Shown: in pieces, positions 14,001 to 27,500 of the stretch
Position numbering within the stretch: the first letter of the stretch is position 1
Layout of the letters: each line of letters begins with the position of its first letter
DNA from: Tubiluchus corallicola
Lineage: Eukaryota; Priapulida; Priapulimorpha; Priapulimorphida; Tubiluchidae
NCBI GenBank assembly: GCA_030141605.1
Contig: JAQGDQ010000148.1
Coordinates: 62,001-126,000 of the forward strand
Reading direction: 5' to 3'
Length of the DNA: 64,000 nt
The notes under the pieces: generated by a model
Told to the model about the DNA's origin: nothing
Database searches by the model: none
Seen by the model: only the letters and a program-made list of their open reading frames with translations
Position numbers and translations under genes: made by a program

Positions 14001-17000
14001 CATGTAGAACACGCAGCTAATTTTCTTGACAATGCACTGTAATATAATATAAAATAATATTGTAAAACTTACTATAACTTACCTGTGCTAAATATGAGTT
14101 GACCCAGTTGGTAAACGTCTTCTTTTGCACCCTTTCTTGTTGTTCTGAAATACAAAATGTAAATAATGTATCAGCAATGAAATGATCACTAGTGATAAGT
14201 ACTATACATCAAATAAAACCTTACTAATTGAATGTAATATATGATGCTCCAGAGCTCGTGTCTAGACTTTGATTAGGACCTATGAACATAAATGTGTAAA
14301 ATAAATTTGAAATGTTGAACTATGAAAGACTATGAAATCACATTTTATTACATTTTATACAGTTTGGCCCACTACAAACTGGAATTCAGTATTTGGTGAC
14401 AAAAGCCTACTACAAATGTTGCACACTACAATTACTCATTACTTATCAAAGTAAGCAGTTAATTATAAGTGAGCAATTAATATTCTGCAGCTGCGGCTAA
14501 AATCTAGGACTTGAAAAGCCAACTGCAATCACATTTTAGGTGGGACTAGTACTAGCATAATATTAAGGATAATTTTTTAGAAGAATGAGATATTGAATAA
14601 GCCAACGACCTCTCCACTTTAATATATGTTGATAGGCATGGTGGGAAAGGGTAAAAACAAGGAGTACTGCTTTTATGTTGTTAAACATTAAATAAAAACT
14701 AACAATCAAAGATGATTACAGTTCTGGAAAAAGAAGCAAAAAAAAAAGAAAAAAATGGATGACAAGCAATTTTCTGTTGCTACAGACTATAAGCTACAAT
14801 CCACAAATTCTGAGCCATTCTTCACTTTTGCTTGGCTTATAAACACTTTCCGAAACAAGCAGTTATGTTTTATACAATATGACACATTTTCAGAAAAATT
14901 AATTACACAGAACAATACTAAATACATAAATAATGAGTCTAAACTAAACATTCTTTGATTCGGATTTTTATGAAAAGCAGCAGTATTAAGTTTATCACAT
15001 CTAATGCAAAATATGCAGACCTTCATTGTTTTGTAAGTTCACAATTAGTACATGTCTTGCTTTGCAATTTCAATTTCGGAAACCCATGTGCACTGTTGTG
15101 GTATAGTGTAATTAGTGGCTATCTCCACAGCGCAATATAAGCTTTCCTTGTATTGTATTCCGTTTCAGTTCAAGTTATTCTAATGTCATCCGTTATGCTA
15201 ATGTGCGTGGTGTAGTAACAGTGCAAAGTAGTATGGTTCGGCTGATTTAAAAAGAAGAAAGACATTGCGATTGGTATAATTTTGTATTTAAATTTAGAAT
15301 CCACAGCACAAAAGGTATTTTGCACAGCATCTTGATTAAATTGGTAAAAAGATGTGATTTCCCACATTAAGAGGTACACTAAGTGTTTATAATAATTCTA
15401 ATACCTACCAGCAACTCTTGGCGACAGCGATTTAAAAACTTAAGAATTTCTATTTTTACAGGCACAAATGTAATGCATTGCTTGCTTGTAGTGTGGTAGC
15501 AGTATAATGATTACATCTGCCAGTGATAGAATTTTATGACATTTAAAACGACGTTAAAATAACGAAAACTGTTGAAATCCCATCAAAGTGATATGAAGTT
15601 CTAAAGGAGGCTTAAAAATAAAAAATACAGCTCTCAGAGTCAGAGCTAAAGGTAACCTAATATAGTATGACCAGATAAAAACATTGTAATACACATATAA
15701 ATTCAACGCCGATTTTTACGTACTTATGATTTTGTTTATAAACGGATCTACAAGCTTTATAGACAGCAATGGGTGGACGTCACAAAACTGGGAAGCCGGG
15801 ATCCACCGTGACTTTAAACACTTCACATCTCTGGGATCCATCGCTGTCACGTGGCCTCGCTGATACTAGATACTGAAGTTGCATTTGTGCAGTAGCACTG
15901 CTAGTAAACATGTTATCGTCTCATACCGAGACCACAGCTTTCTGTGAACACGAGCAAAAACTGCATCCCTATTTGCAAATTATTCCATTCGCAAACAACA
16001 CGTCTTATTTGCAAACAAGGATTTTCATTTTAAAGCACAGAATTAGCATAAATTATGCGCCAGCTAAGCATTGCTCGAGGTTCCTAACAGGGAGGTGGAG
16101 CACCACGTGAGCTTGGAACACTCTAGTAACACTGTTTTATAGCATGATAATGTAGTTATGAACCTTAGATTGACTTGTTCCGAAGTCCAAGCAAAGCCGT
16201 TACAGGTGGTTACGAAAAAGCAAACAATACTAGAACGTGTAAAACGACACACCTCATAATCACAATAAGCACACGGACAACTCAAGTCTAAAATTAAAAG
16301 CAACAGACGGAAATTGTTACAGCAACACTGTTGAAGCCATTAATAAACAGACGCTCGTTCCACATGTTTCAACTCTGCAATGTATGATTTAATTAAACCA
16401 CGGAGACAGGTGTCGTCAGATCTTCACCGCAATGTAACGTTCACTTAATCATACAGTTTCAACTGACTGAATGACTGGCTAAAGTAATTGACTGAAAACT
16501 TCAGCGTTAAGTCTCGATAGAGCCATAAATTTTTACTAATCAGCAAATAAGATTGAGATAATTACATTGAGTGCATAGTTGTGAAAAGCTTGACGAAAGT
16601 GTTATCAGACATTCAGAAAGATTTTCTTCAAAAAGGAATTTAAAAAGTATTTAAAAAAATTTCGATAACACCATTTGTAATTCAATAAACAGAATAAAAT
16701 AACAAAAATTTACTGCTCGTTGGAGAATATATATATAGCTATTAACTTTTGTCAGTCAAGAATGAAACAACACGGATTTTTCCTCATCAGTAAAGCAAAT
16801 TTGTTAAAGAACTGAAAGTAAGACCCATTGAAGCTATAACAGCAAATGTTTATTTTAAAGCCAGCACGAATGTGCAAAACTCATAAAATGAAGCGAAACG
16901 TATTTGGTCAAATCGGCACAAAGTACGCTACTGACTTAAATGAGTCAATGCATCAAAGATTTTTTAAGCATTCACTAATAATAAATTATCACTATACAGC

Positions 17001-20000
17001 ACGTTTAAGCAAATGAGAGTCACATAACCAGTACAAGCAGAAGACACGGAAGAACTTTATTTCTGAAGAAGAGCTCAAGTTTTTCTCGTGCGCTTTCTAG
17101 CAGAACTACTAAACAAACGTGCTTAAGTTACCTAACAGCTGAATGTCATCGGTACAAGTAAACATAAACACGATCAAAATCTTAAGTACATCTAGCTAGA
17201 CGAAGCAGAGCAGTTTTAAAATGTTACAAGGTTGCATGGCACGCGTACGCGCTACCTGGGAGTAAGGAGAAACTAGCAACTGCGTGAGTGGTTTCATCTG
17301 GTTTCGAGTTTAACTCTGGTCCGCCGCTGTCGTAACCTGTCGTCAACGTTCGTCATATTGCGTCATTGCAATTAATCACTTCCGGGGATTAAAAAAATCG
17401 TCATCTGCGCACATGACGTGGGCTGCGCGTTTAGATGAAATATAGAACGGTAGCTCCTCCACGGTAAACACAAACCTGGCTAAGCAAATACCCTATTATC
17501 AATACGTAGTGTGATGTGATGTGGTCTCTACTGCCTTTTGTAGAATAAGTGGGACATGCGATAATGCAAACCCGTAAGCCCTGCCAGTTCAGAGGCCACA
17601 GCTTGATGGCAAAAGCGTTTTTTTTACAATTCATAAAACAGCTAGATTTTTTGCAAACAATTGGTAGAAAAAAACTTAAAGTTCAAGTTGAGCATTATAT
17701 TTTCTATTACAAATATTTTCTACATTCTGGCTAGTGTGAGTTCGGCTGAATGTTTAGCAAGATCAATTGGTAAGAATGTGCATCCATACGACTCACGAGC
17801 CCTACACGAACAGTAAACTGGCGATTCAAAATGTCTGCAGTAACACCTAAAAGTACAGACTGACGTTAAATAGACTACACTATAATTACAACAAAAGCAA
17901 CACCTTCATTTGTATTTGTATCCTTTTTATATCGTCTTGATCTAAATGAAATGAAATGTGTGTTTGAACAGTTGAGCTTTCACACTGAACAAATGGTCAA
18001 TCACACTATTAACATTCCTTTCGTTGTTGTTCTTTGGTTTCGTCCCTTTTAAGGCTTTGATTGGCGTCACTTCTACAATGCCCAGTGTGGAAGAAGAGGC
18101 TAGAGATGCGCAGCGAAATTTATTGTGTGCCTGCGATTAGTTGTTTCAGAAATTCAGAGAGTTGAGTCTGTATTCGAAAGAAAAAGTTGTGCGAACCATG
18201 GAAGTACAGCAAGATTATAAACGCGTCTTCAATTAAAAAGGAATTTCAAAACTGAATTTTAACAGAATTACTGCTCTAGCCACGAATAACAACCTTTGCT
18301 AACCTACCGTGAGTGTATTCAATATGACGTTGATAAGGCGACTTGCCAAGCCCAGATTTATTTATCATGATGTGCCAGTCCACTTTCTCGGCAGTGGTGT
18401 TCACCCGAGAAACCGTCCTGTCCGATCTTGGCCTCTTCTTCAAAAATGACGTCATATTAGCTGGAGCATACGTCAGAGACGAATCTCAAAGTATATCATA
18501 TATACAAATATTAAAAACCACTACGTACTACACGCATGCACGAGAAACGATCAGCGAAAAATTTGGAAAGTGTTCTTGGAGCTGTTCGCAAAGCAAATCC
18601 AAAGCAAACAAAACCGAGCAGCAACGAAATTTTTCTTCTTTCACTTTTGTTTACATATTGTAATTGCATTTGTCGTCAAACAATCTTTTTTCTGCCACAC
18701 AATCATAGCAGTCCTACACACTAGAATTTTATAGGCCTTTACATTCAGTGGGCTACATTATTATGAGAAAAGTACTGCTAACACACAGACACAGAAAAAG
18801 AGCTGGGCCAATGCCAACATTTTACAACTTCAACTTCGCCATTGTAAAATATGCCCACTAGTGGAGTATAACATGAAACACTGCTAGACTTTGAACTTTA
18901 TATAGGACTTGACTTAGGAAGGTATGTAATTCACGTATTAACTGGCAAACAGGCACGTTTATAATTCAGCTCTACGTTTACAGATTATCACGCTGTCCAG
19001 TGTCTGACCAAAAGCAGATAATCAGGTTAATTTGTATTTATATGGCGTTTCAAGTACTACTTGAATAGATACCGCTCTTGACTTTGGTGGTAGTCTAAAA
19101 TCCAGTAAAGCAGCTCGCCTGTTTAAAATGCAAAAACTGGGACAAACGTGACCAGTCGAAGTTTCGCGTTATATTACATAGAGTTCACACACACAATTTG
19201 AGATTTTTGTAATTCGTTTGTTTCTAACAAAACGTAAAATGCTTTGTAAAACTGATTAAGGTTCTACTAATTGTTGAAATTGTTAAGCAGATGCACGTCA
19301 TTTGTCAAGTATTACTGCTTTGAATAATTAACTTAGAATTAAAAATGTGTTTTGGTAGTAAAGACGCCAGGTACCCTCACTATAATAACAGAGAAACCTA
19401 GTAAAAACGGAAAATTGAGAAGGCACGTATTTACGATATAAAAACAAGTCAAATAATAACAAATATTCTTTGATTTCTAGCTCTTTTAAGGTTTAATAAA
19501 GCTCGTATTTTTAAAATATAGTTTTAATTTTCTGGGGAATATTCAAATTCATTTCCCATAACCTCAAATCTAATAGCGAATTTTTCTCCGATAGATGGAA
19601 GCACGTTACAACTAGAAATCACAGAGGGCCAGTCATCATTCTTACAGAGCGGATGTGAAAGTGAAGACTTGTGTCACAGGTTGGTTTATTTTTGAGGTGG
19701 GATTTTCGGTGTCAGGTGATTTATCAACTGCCCTCGGCAACGAAGACGCGGTTCAGCCAGCTACTAAATACATTTACAAATTTATGTAATTCAGAATTGA
19801 TAATTTCGTCAGTTCAGCTGTTTTCGCATTAAGAAAATTTCTCATTTATGAAAAAACTTTGTTCTGCTGAGGAACTTATTGATGTACAAATTCCCCATTT
19901 TAGGCTTGGCGCAGCTATCTTAACAAACGATCGGTTTGTATGTATGTAGACATCCATAAACATTAGAGGCAACTTCCCCAAACTCGTATCCTAGATTCCC

Positions 20001-21445
20001 CAATTGCCTGAATGCTTTTTTTACACAAAAGATGACCTTAGGAGAATGTTTATTTAGGGAAGGCGTAGAGATGGTTAAAGAAAGAAGCTAAACAGTAGAT
20101 TGCCATAATAACAATGACACATTTTTTAAAGTTTACCTGAACAAACAGTGTAACGTTTAAAAGCACACAGTTTTGAACATCAGCAAAACATTGTAACATC
20201 GCAATGTTATTATAACACAGTTAGTAGTGTCACTAGATAATGTCGCTGTAGTAAGTTTTTCCCTGAAAAAGAGCCAGCGGTCAACCAGAGGGCTGTACCC
20301 AAATCGCTACAGGTGTGGATATTGTTGTTGTTGCTACGGGATGACCTGTTTGAGTCCATGAATTTACAATGGATCATCATGCAACTTCACACGATTATAC
20401 TAGAACAAATTCTGCATCGACTGATGGAGTCAGATTTTAGATCCGCCATATTAATTGAAATTGCTGACAATCATATCAATTTCGAAAAAAGCCTATGGCT
20501 CCGCAAATCTGCATTGATCTTTGTAGAAATATACTAGAATGAAGTCTAGATCGAATGATGAAGTTGAATTTTCAATCCGCCATTATCAATTAAAGATAGC
20601 GGCGAAAACGTAATTTTCAATAAAGTTTAAGGCTCCGCCAATTCGCACTGGTAATCATGACACTTTGCAAAATATATTAGAACGAATTCTCTGTCAACGA
20701 ATAGGTAGACTTGATCTGCCACCTTGAATCATTTTCAAAAAAAGTCAAAAGCTCTGCCAATTTGCAACGGATCGTCGTAAAACTCTATAGTAATATACTA
20801 AAATGAATTCAGCATAATTTGACAGAGTCGGATTTTCGATTTACCATCTTTTATTTAAGATGGCGGCATTGTAGTCATTTCTAATCCACGACCTTGATTG
20901 ATTTAAATTGTACAGGCAGCCGAATGACGAATGAATAAGCAATGTTATAGGCCTAGATATTTTTTATGCAATTAGAACTGTTGTGCATCTGCACGCTGTG
21001 ATTTATCACCGTAATCTACTTAATGTACGCAGAGTCGTGGAACAATATATTGAAATAGGAGCCTATTCACCACGGGTTCCTTGATAAAATACTCTGAGAT
21101 GGTAAACTCGCTCATCAGAGGTGCCTAAACTTGTAAACCACCAGTGCTTGCATGCGCATGTATGCTTCCTCGACGCAACAGACTACCAGACGAAACAGTA
21201 TTCCAATCTGTCACCTATCCAATTACTAACAATGCCCCGCAGGGCTTAACTTCGCGGCTAAGTACACACTGTGACCATAGAACTATAATTTCATTACCTT
21301 ATAACTATACTGTTTTGCCTGTCATAATGCAATGTCTGTTAATTACATGAATTTTCAAAAGTTGAGATAAAAACTGAAGATGACGGAAACTAAAAAATAC
21401 TTTCAGCTTCGGTTTCACACTTAAACCATATGTGCAGTGAAAGCT

Positions 21446-21484
<39 letters not shown>

Positions 21485-21488
21485 GAGA

Positions 21489-21526
<38 letters not shown>

Positions 21527-24500
21527 AACACAGAATATTTCACAAAAGTTACTCAATTGTAATGTTAATATTTATATCTATATCATAATTATTATCAGCT
21601 ATTATTGTTGTTTTATCAACTACTAGTAGTCAATTATAATGTCAAGTGCTTCGAGAAACGGTTTCTATTCGATTTCTTAACGTGTATACTATGGAGCAGC
21701 CGCACACGTAGTGATAGCCTTAGACCTTCAATATAAGTTTCTCATTACCTATTTTTTTGATAACAAAGTTTTGTTGTCAGAAAAACACGCAATGATGCGG
21801 CGCACACGCGACCAAAATAGAAATAATTTCTATTTTTCGAAAAAAAAAAGCGCGCGCTAGTATCGTACGGAACATGCGCGCCAACAGTGCAGCTGGAACA
21901 AGTTGTTTTAATTATTCCCAAAAGTCTAGCATGCCCCCTGATGTAGATGGGATACGCTTTTGACTCACTGAATCTCACTCATCAGACATCGAATTTTGTC
22001 AGACATTCAACACTACACAGCAACAGCACAAATTGTGTCAATAAAAACACTGCCAGCTGATCGATTCATAAGCGTTGCAACGGGCATATTCCTCGTAACT
22101 CCCATATGGTCTAGTGGTTAGGATTCGGCGCTCTCACCGCCGCGGCCCGGGTTCGATTCCCGGTGTGGGAATTTTTTTCCAATAACTTTCTTTTTTATAT
22201 CGGTGCTCTTTGAAAACCAAGTAAACCGTGACGTTCTGTACAGCATTAATTCTTAACTTCGTGAATTACTAACAGTTATTTCAAGGTGCTGACAACTACT
22301 AGAGGAAAGAGTCAGTATTAATGAATTTCAGAACACAATCAACGTTGTTCAAAAAAGTTCCATAATACAGAACTTAAACGGGAAAAAAAATATGGCAGTT
22401 TGATATATTTGTGATGCTTTCAGTTGCACCAATGCAAACATTTGGATCGTATCTAGCACAAAGGCAATGCTAGGTGCATATCGAGAATGTTTCGGCAGTA
22501 ATAGCAGTACATTTAAAAATTATATACTATTAACTATAATAGGTGCATATCGAGAATGTTTCGGCAGTAATAGCAGTACATTTAATAATTATATACTATT
22601 AACTATAATTACAACAACTACTTTAATAATTAGTAGTAATAACATTACTCTAAGTTTTTCTTCGTAAAATGTTAGCTAATGTATATTTTAAATAGCTTGT
22701 GTCTATTTAAATTTGGTCGTTCACCATTTTAAATATAATTTAAAATTATTACAACGTTGATTTTTAAATGTTATAATTTTATCAGTTTACATTCACAGGT
22801 TCAGTCTAACACAACAAAAAATTATCTCGGTCAATAGTGAACAAAGGGACGCAATCATTAGACAGGTCACAGATGCGACTACTGCTCGATATGAACTCAC
22901 AACTTTGTGGTCACTAGACACTTAGTTGGTGGTCAGTTTGCTCACAGAAGCTACTGCAACTCATTCTCAACTAGGTTATGTTTATGTAGAAAGTGGGCGT
23001 TCCAGGAATGATTCCAAATGATACAGCTGTTAAATCAACAATCGATTCAAAACACGGTCATGCTGTAGCAGCTAACGCCAGTCACTCTAATGTTAAATTA
23101 TCCCAAAGAAAATTCCTTTTTCTTTACGTTTGTGGAAATAAGAGAACGCAGTGTACCAACAGTCACTTTGGTATCATTAAATTATCCCCAAGTAAACACA
23201 AAATTCCATTTTCTTTGGGCCTCTAAAAGTGCAGAAACACAGTGTGCCAATCAGGCCCAGCTGTCGTAGCAACATCCTCAAAAGAAAAACCAAACCCTGA
23301 GTGTTTTATGAAATTAACTGCAAGGTATTTTCTTTCCATCCTGGGGTAATTCTCCGATCACATTCAAAAGAGAATCAAATTTTTTTGAATGCTTGAATTT
23401 TACTTCATTTATTTGGATGCTTTATTCCACTCAAATCTACATTATGTTTTGTGTACCCACACATCTTTACTGTGTCAATTACCCCCTCTTGTGTGGATCT
23501 CTTTCACTGCACAGATAAAAATCTGTAGTTAACATGTACGAATCTGTTAAAAGCCATGTACAGAAGTAAATGAAAACGTGCACTATGCACGTTTTAATAG
23601 TTTTTGTTTTGATTTAAGTAAGTTTTGTGCACGGTTTTCAGTTTACATTGCAAAACCAAAGTAGTCTTCAAACTTCTGTATAACAAAACAATGCGTTTCT
23701 TCATTCAACATGGATGGATTGGACTTCATTGAACATTTCAGCAAATCACCAGAAAGCAGGCATGAACCTTTTAGCTGGACTAATTCAGTATTTCTTAATA
23801 AGAGGGATTTCTTACTGGAACTTATTGTTAGGCTGAAATAAGACGTTTTCCAGAAACAGTGTTCTTTATAAGAAGTTTATAGTTTATACCGATATGAGAA
23901 ACTAACTTTGGGACACTGAATCAAATTTAGGTCAAGTGACGTAAGTTTAGCTACCCATTTTTACAGTTTATTTGGGTGATTAGATCAGCCCAAGGCAGAC
24001 CGGCTGCAAAATCAGCAGTGGTATTTACAGCTTGGTTTTGCGTTCCCAATCAAAATATAAGTTGAACGAAAATCCTAGTCTAAAGACTACCATAAACAAG
24101 GGGTGATCCATACATCATTGGTGGCTACATTCTCAAACGTTCTAATACTGGACGGTTAAGTAGCTAACAATATAAATTGAAAAAATAAATAAATCGAGAT
24201 AATCGTCCACAGAAAATTTTACTAAAAGGATCATTATTTGCATCAACTATGCAAAGAGAAGGCAAAAATTAATTCAGAATTTCTGAACGCAAAGATCAGG
24301 GAACAGGATATAGTGGAGCACCTTTTAATTTTAGCCACCTTCGCATGATAAATACTTGATAAAATTGACTTTAGTCTGAGCCACATGCTAAACCTGGTAG
24401 TTCATTTCATTTTTAAAACGTGTTTTCAAACCATTATTTCACAGAACTAATGGTGAACAATTTTTAAGTATTAAAACTAACAATAAAAGAATGCGAAAAG

Positions 24501-27500
24501 GCTTAGGGACACACAGTAAGCGCTACATTACAATTTCTAGTACAAACACCTCAAAATTCAGTCACTTGCATAAATAAAGCCAATGGACGATTGGGCATAG
24601 ATATATAAAGCCATAGCGTTTGTGCTTATACATATAAAATTGGAACAACCATTTGAACACCCCCAATTTTGCTTGTTTTCATCTTCCAAAAATAAAAAAG
24701 GTTTAACGATAAGAATCGTATTATTTGCTGAAAATTACAAAGGAACAAAGCATGTTAGACTTGTCAACAGATTCCACCTTACCTGCGGCAGCCTTGAATA
24801 TTGGCTTTGGTTCAGTTTCAGTTGCTTCAGCTTTATAGAAATATTGCTTGTACATCACTAGATAATTACGGTTGTAAAATTACAAATATGCATGAAAATA
24901 CTGAAATACTATTTGTTCACAAACTTGCACAAAGTTTAGCGCCCCTATGAGTTCGGAAAATCGTGCAAAAGAAACACTAGAGTTTTACAGAAACTCTTAT
25001 AGCATCTAGAAGTATCTCACTTTATCTACAGGAACATGTTCCTAAAAGTTTTGTCAAGAAAACACATGTTGAGGATAAAATCTGACGGTTCACCGCGTGA
25101 AACCATCTGGAATAGGATATAACTATTTTGCGCACTAATAGTGGAAACAAAACTAAGTTCAACACTGCTGCAACTGATGCGTGACTTGTAAACAGTGCTG
25201 TTGGCTTCGCCAATAATTTTAGTGACACTTGCTGCCATCTAGCCAAGAACTGTGAAACTACTTAGGTCATCATAATGGAACAGAATTGCATATCAGCATA
25301 GATTTTCTCGCTTCATTTAAACTCGGATTTGTACTTCACTAAATGTTATCGCTGCTTAGTTAAAAAGCTATAGTAGCCGAGACATTTCATCAATGGTGCT
25401 AGAAGTCGTGTATTATGCAGGATGCGGTAACATCTATGACAAGAGAAAGCAATATACTGGTGACTGCAAGTGGTCTGCTGGCAGACCTGTCTGCGCTGTT
25501 TTTAGACTAACCCAACCCCATAAAACAAAAACTTCTTTAGAGTACCAGATGACTTTAATGAAGTTAATGCTCCAAGATCATATAAACTTCTACAGTGCTA
25601 TTAGAGTGATGAGAAGACTTCTCTGCTAGCCGCAAGAGGCCAGCACTTGACCAGCTAGGCTAGATGATAGGGTATGAGGCGTCAGGAAAATCGGAACTGC
25701 TTTTTACAATAAGCTTTCGTTGCTCGGCAGATCAATATTCAGTTGAAAGAGCTGAATAAACCTGGAATAAAGGCACCGCTGAGTAATTACCATGACCCAG
25801 TTTCTAGCTGAGTGGGAAAACAAATTCAACTTTTTATTTGCACAAGTGACTACTGAATTTTTGTCGCTTTCTGCAGACGACATTGATGAGACCACCCTGC
25901 AGGCTCGTTCAGGGATTACAGCGACGAAAAATGAAGACGAAGACTGATGATGATATTGTCATTGTCACTGGTGTGGAAAATCATGCTCACTGCAATAATG
26001 ACAACGATACTCATGCAATCATAATGATAATAATTATAATGTTGTTGTTTATAATGACCATGATGTTGGTTAATGTTGGTGATGGTGACAGCAAATTTCA
26101 GCGACAATCTTGCAGTCTGCCTTTTCTGGTAAATTTTCTTGTAAAGATGAAGTACTTTCAAATACGAGTCCCGATTAAAGGTTGAAAATTGTTTTTAATT
26201 AAATTAAAATCAAGGAACGTACCTTATGGAACTCAAAGTTTACAATCGGCTTGATTGTAAACTTTGAGTTCTATAAAGGTACGTCTTTGATTTTAATTTC
26301 TGAGATTCTGAGATTCAGATTGGATCAGAAGACAGCGGATTACATTTAACTGAAATGAATATGACTTGATTATATCAGGAAAGTTAAAGTAGATGAAAGG
26401 ACGAAAACGAGAATCCATAAATCCTGTAAAGTTTTGCTGAATAAATGCTATAAAATATTTATCAATGCCTAAGCGGCAATCTACGTTACGGTTATCATAA
26501 ACCAGTTTTTTGCATCAGTACAAATACTTTAGCAATAAAACTATACAAAAATCATTCAATCTTTGAAAACTTTGCAATTTCTTCGGCTGATGGCAGCACA
26601 GTTCAATACGCAGTTGTGAATTATCTAGAACGAAGCGAAGGATTTAACAGATGGTATCAATTTTAAGTTTTAACAGCGTGACACATGATTGCTGTTAGAC
26701 ATTAGGAAGCTTCCGTAAAACAAGTCGGCCACGTGACACCATTACGTCAAAATTAAGACGTTTCTCGTTTTGCTTAATGTTTATTCTAGCAAAAATAAAT
26801 ATCTATTACATAACTGCAAATTTATCGAAATTAGCAAGAAAGTAAGACCAAAAAATTTAATAACACTGAAATGTTCTCATTGTTGCCATGGTGCCTCCAT
26901 ATCAAGAAACTGCTTTAATTTGTTGTGCAGTATAAGGTGGCTGAAAAGCAATCGGATGATCACAACAATATCGGGAATTTTTTGATATTTTTCAAGAAGT
27001 TTATACAGCAACACATGGATGGTTTAAATCTGCGAAGAATGCGGGTGCCTCCCTATATCATGAAAGCATCCTGGTTTTATAAAATGAAATCATCTCCGCT
27101 ATACCAGCAAAAAATAAAGGAATTTGAAAGCTTACTCCTTCTTTGCAACAATTATCCCTACGCCGATTTCTATAACACGTCCTCATTATACGTGATTTTC
27201 GCTGGAGAGTTTTGGATTTTCAGATCAAAAAGCAACAGTTCTTGTAGTATGAGTAAATAAGCTTTACACTCGACTACACGTTCCATCTGTCTCTTGTACA
27301 AATACTATACGTGGTTTTCACAGCAAATACAGGAGCGTGTACAGCAGTAGGTAGGTAGATAAATTTACTCAATTAATTAACAAGCCTATTATTTGCACTA
27401 AAAAGGTCGATTATTTTACCTATACCCCCATTTATGGGCGAACCAACTTATGTCCGGAGGAAAAGTTAGAAAGATAAATCACGAATCTAAATATAAACGA

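Larger units (their letters stand above)
18456..22099. other. Nesprin intron 1, middle part
   Basis: No coding exon recognised. It contains the degenerate tandem array at about 20360-20890 and the GA microsatellite at 21449-21523, listed separately. The remainder is AT-rich without visible structure. Confidence 0.55.

Noticed and set aside
17259-17440. Coding alternative first exon ending CCCAG|GTAGCG
   Set aside because: The only ATG-started frame ends in phase 0, which does not fit the phase-1 CH1 exon; kept only as a possible noncoding promoter patch.
18343-18663. 106-codon plus-strand frame
   Set aside because: Shadow of the minus-strand candidate nesprin exon; no homology.
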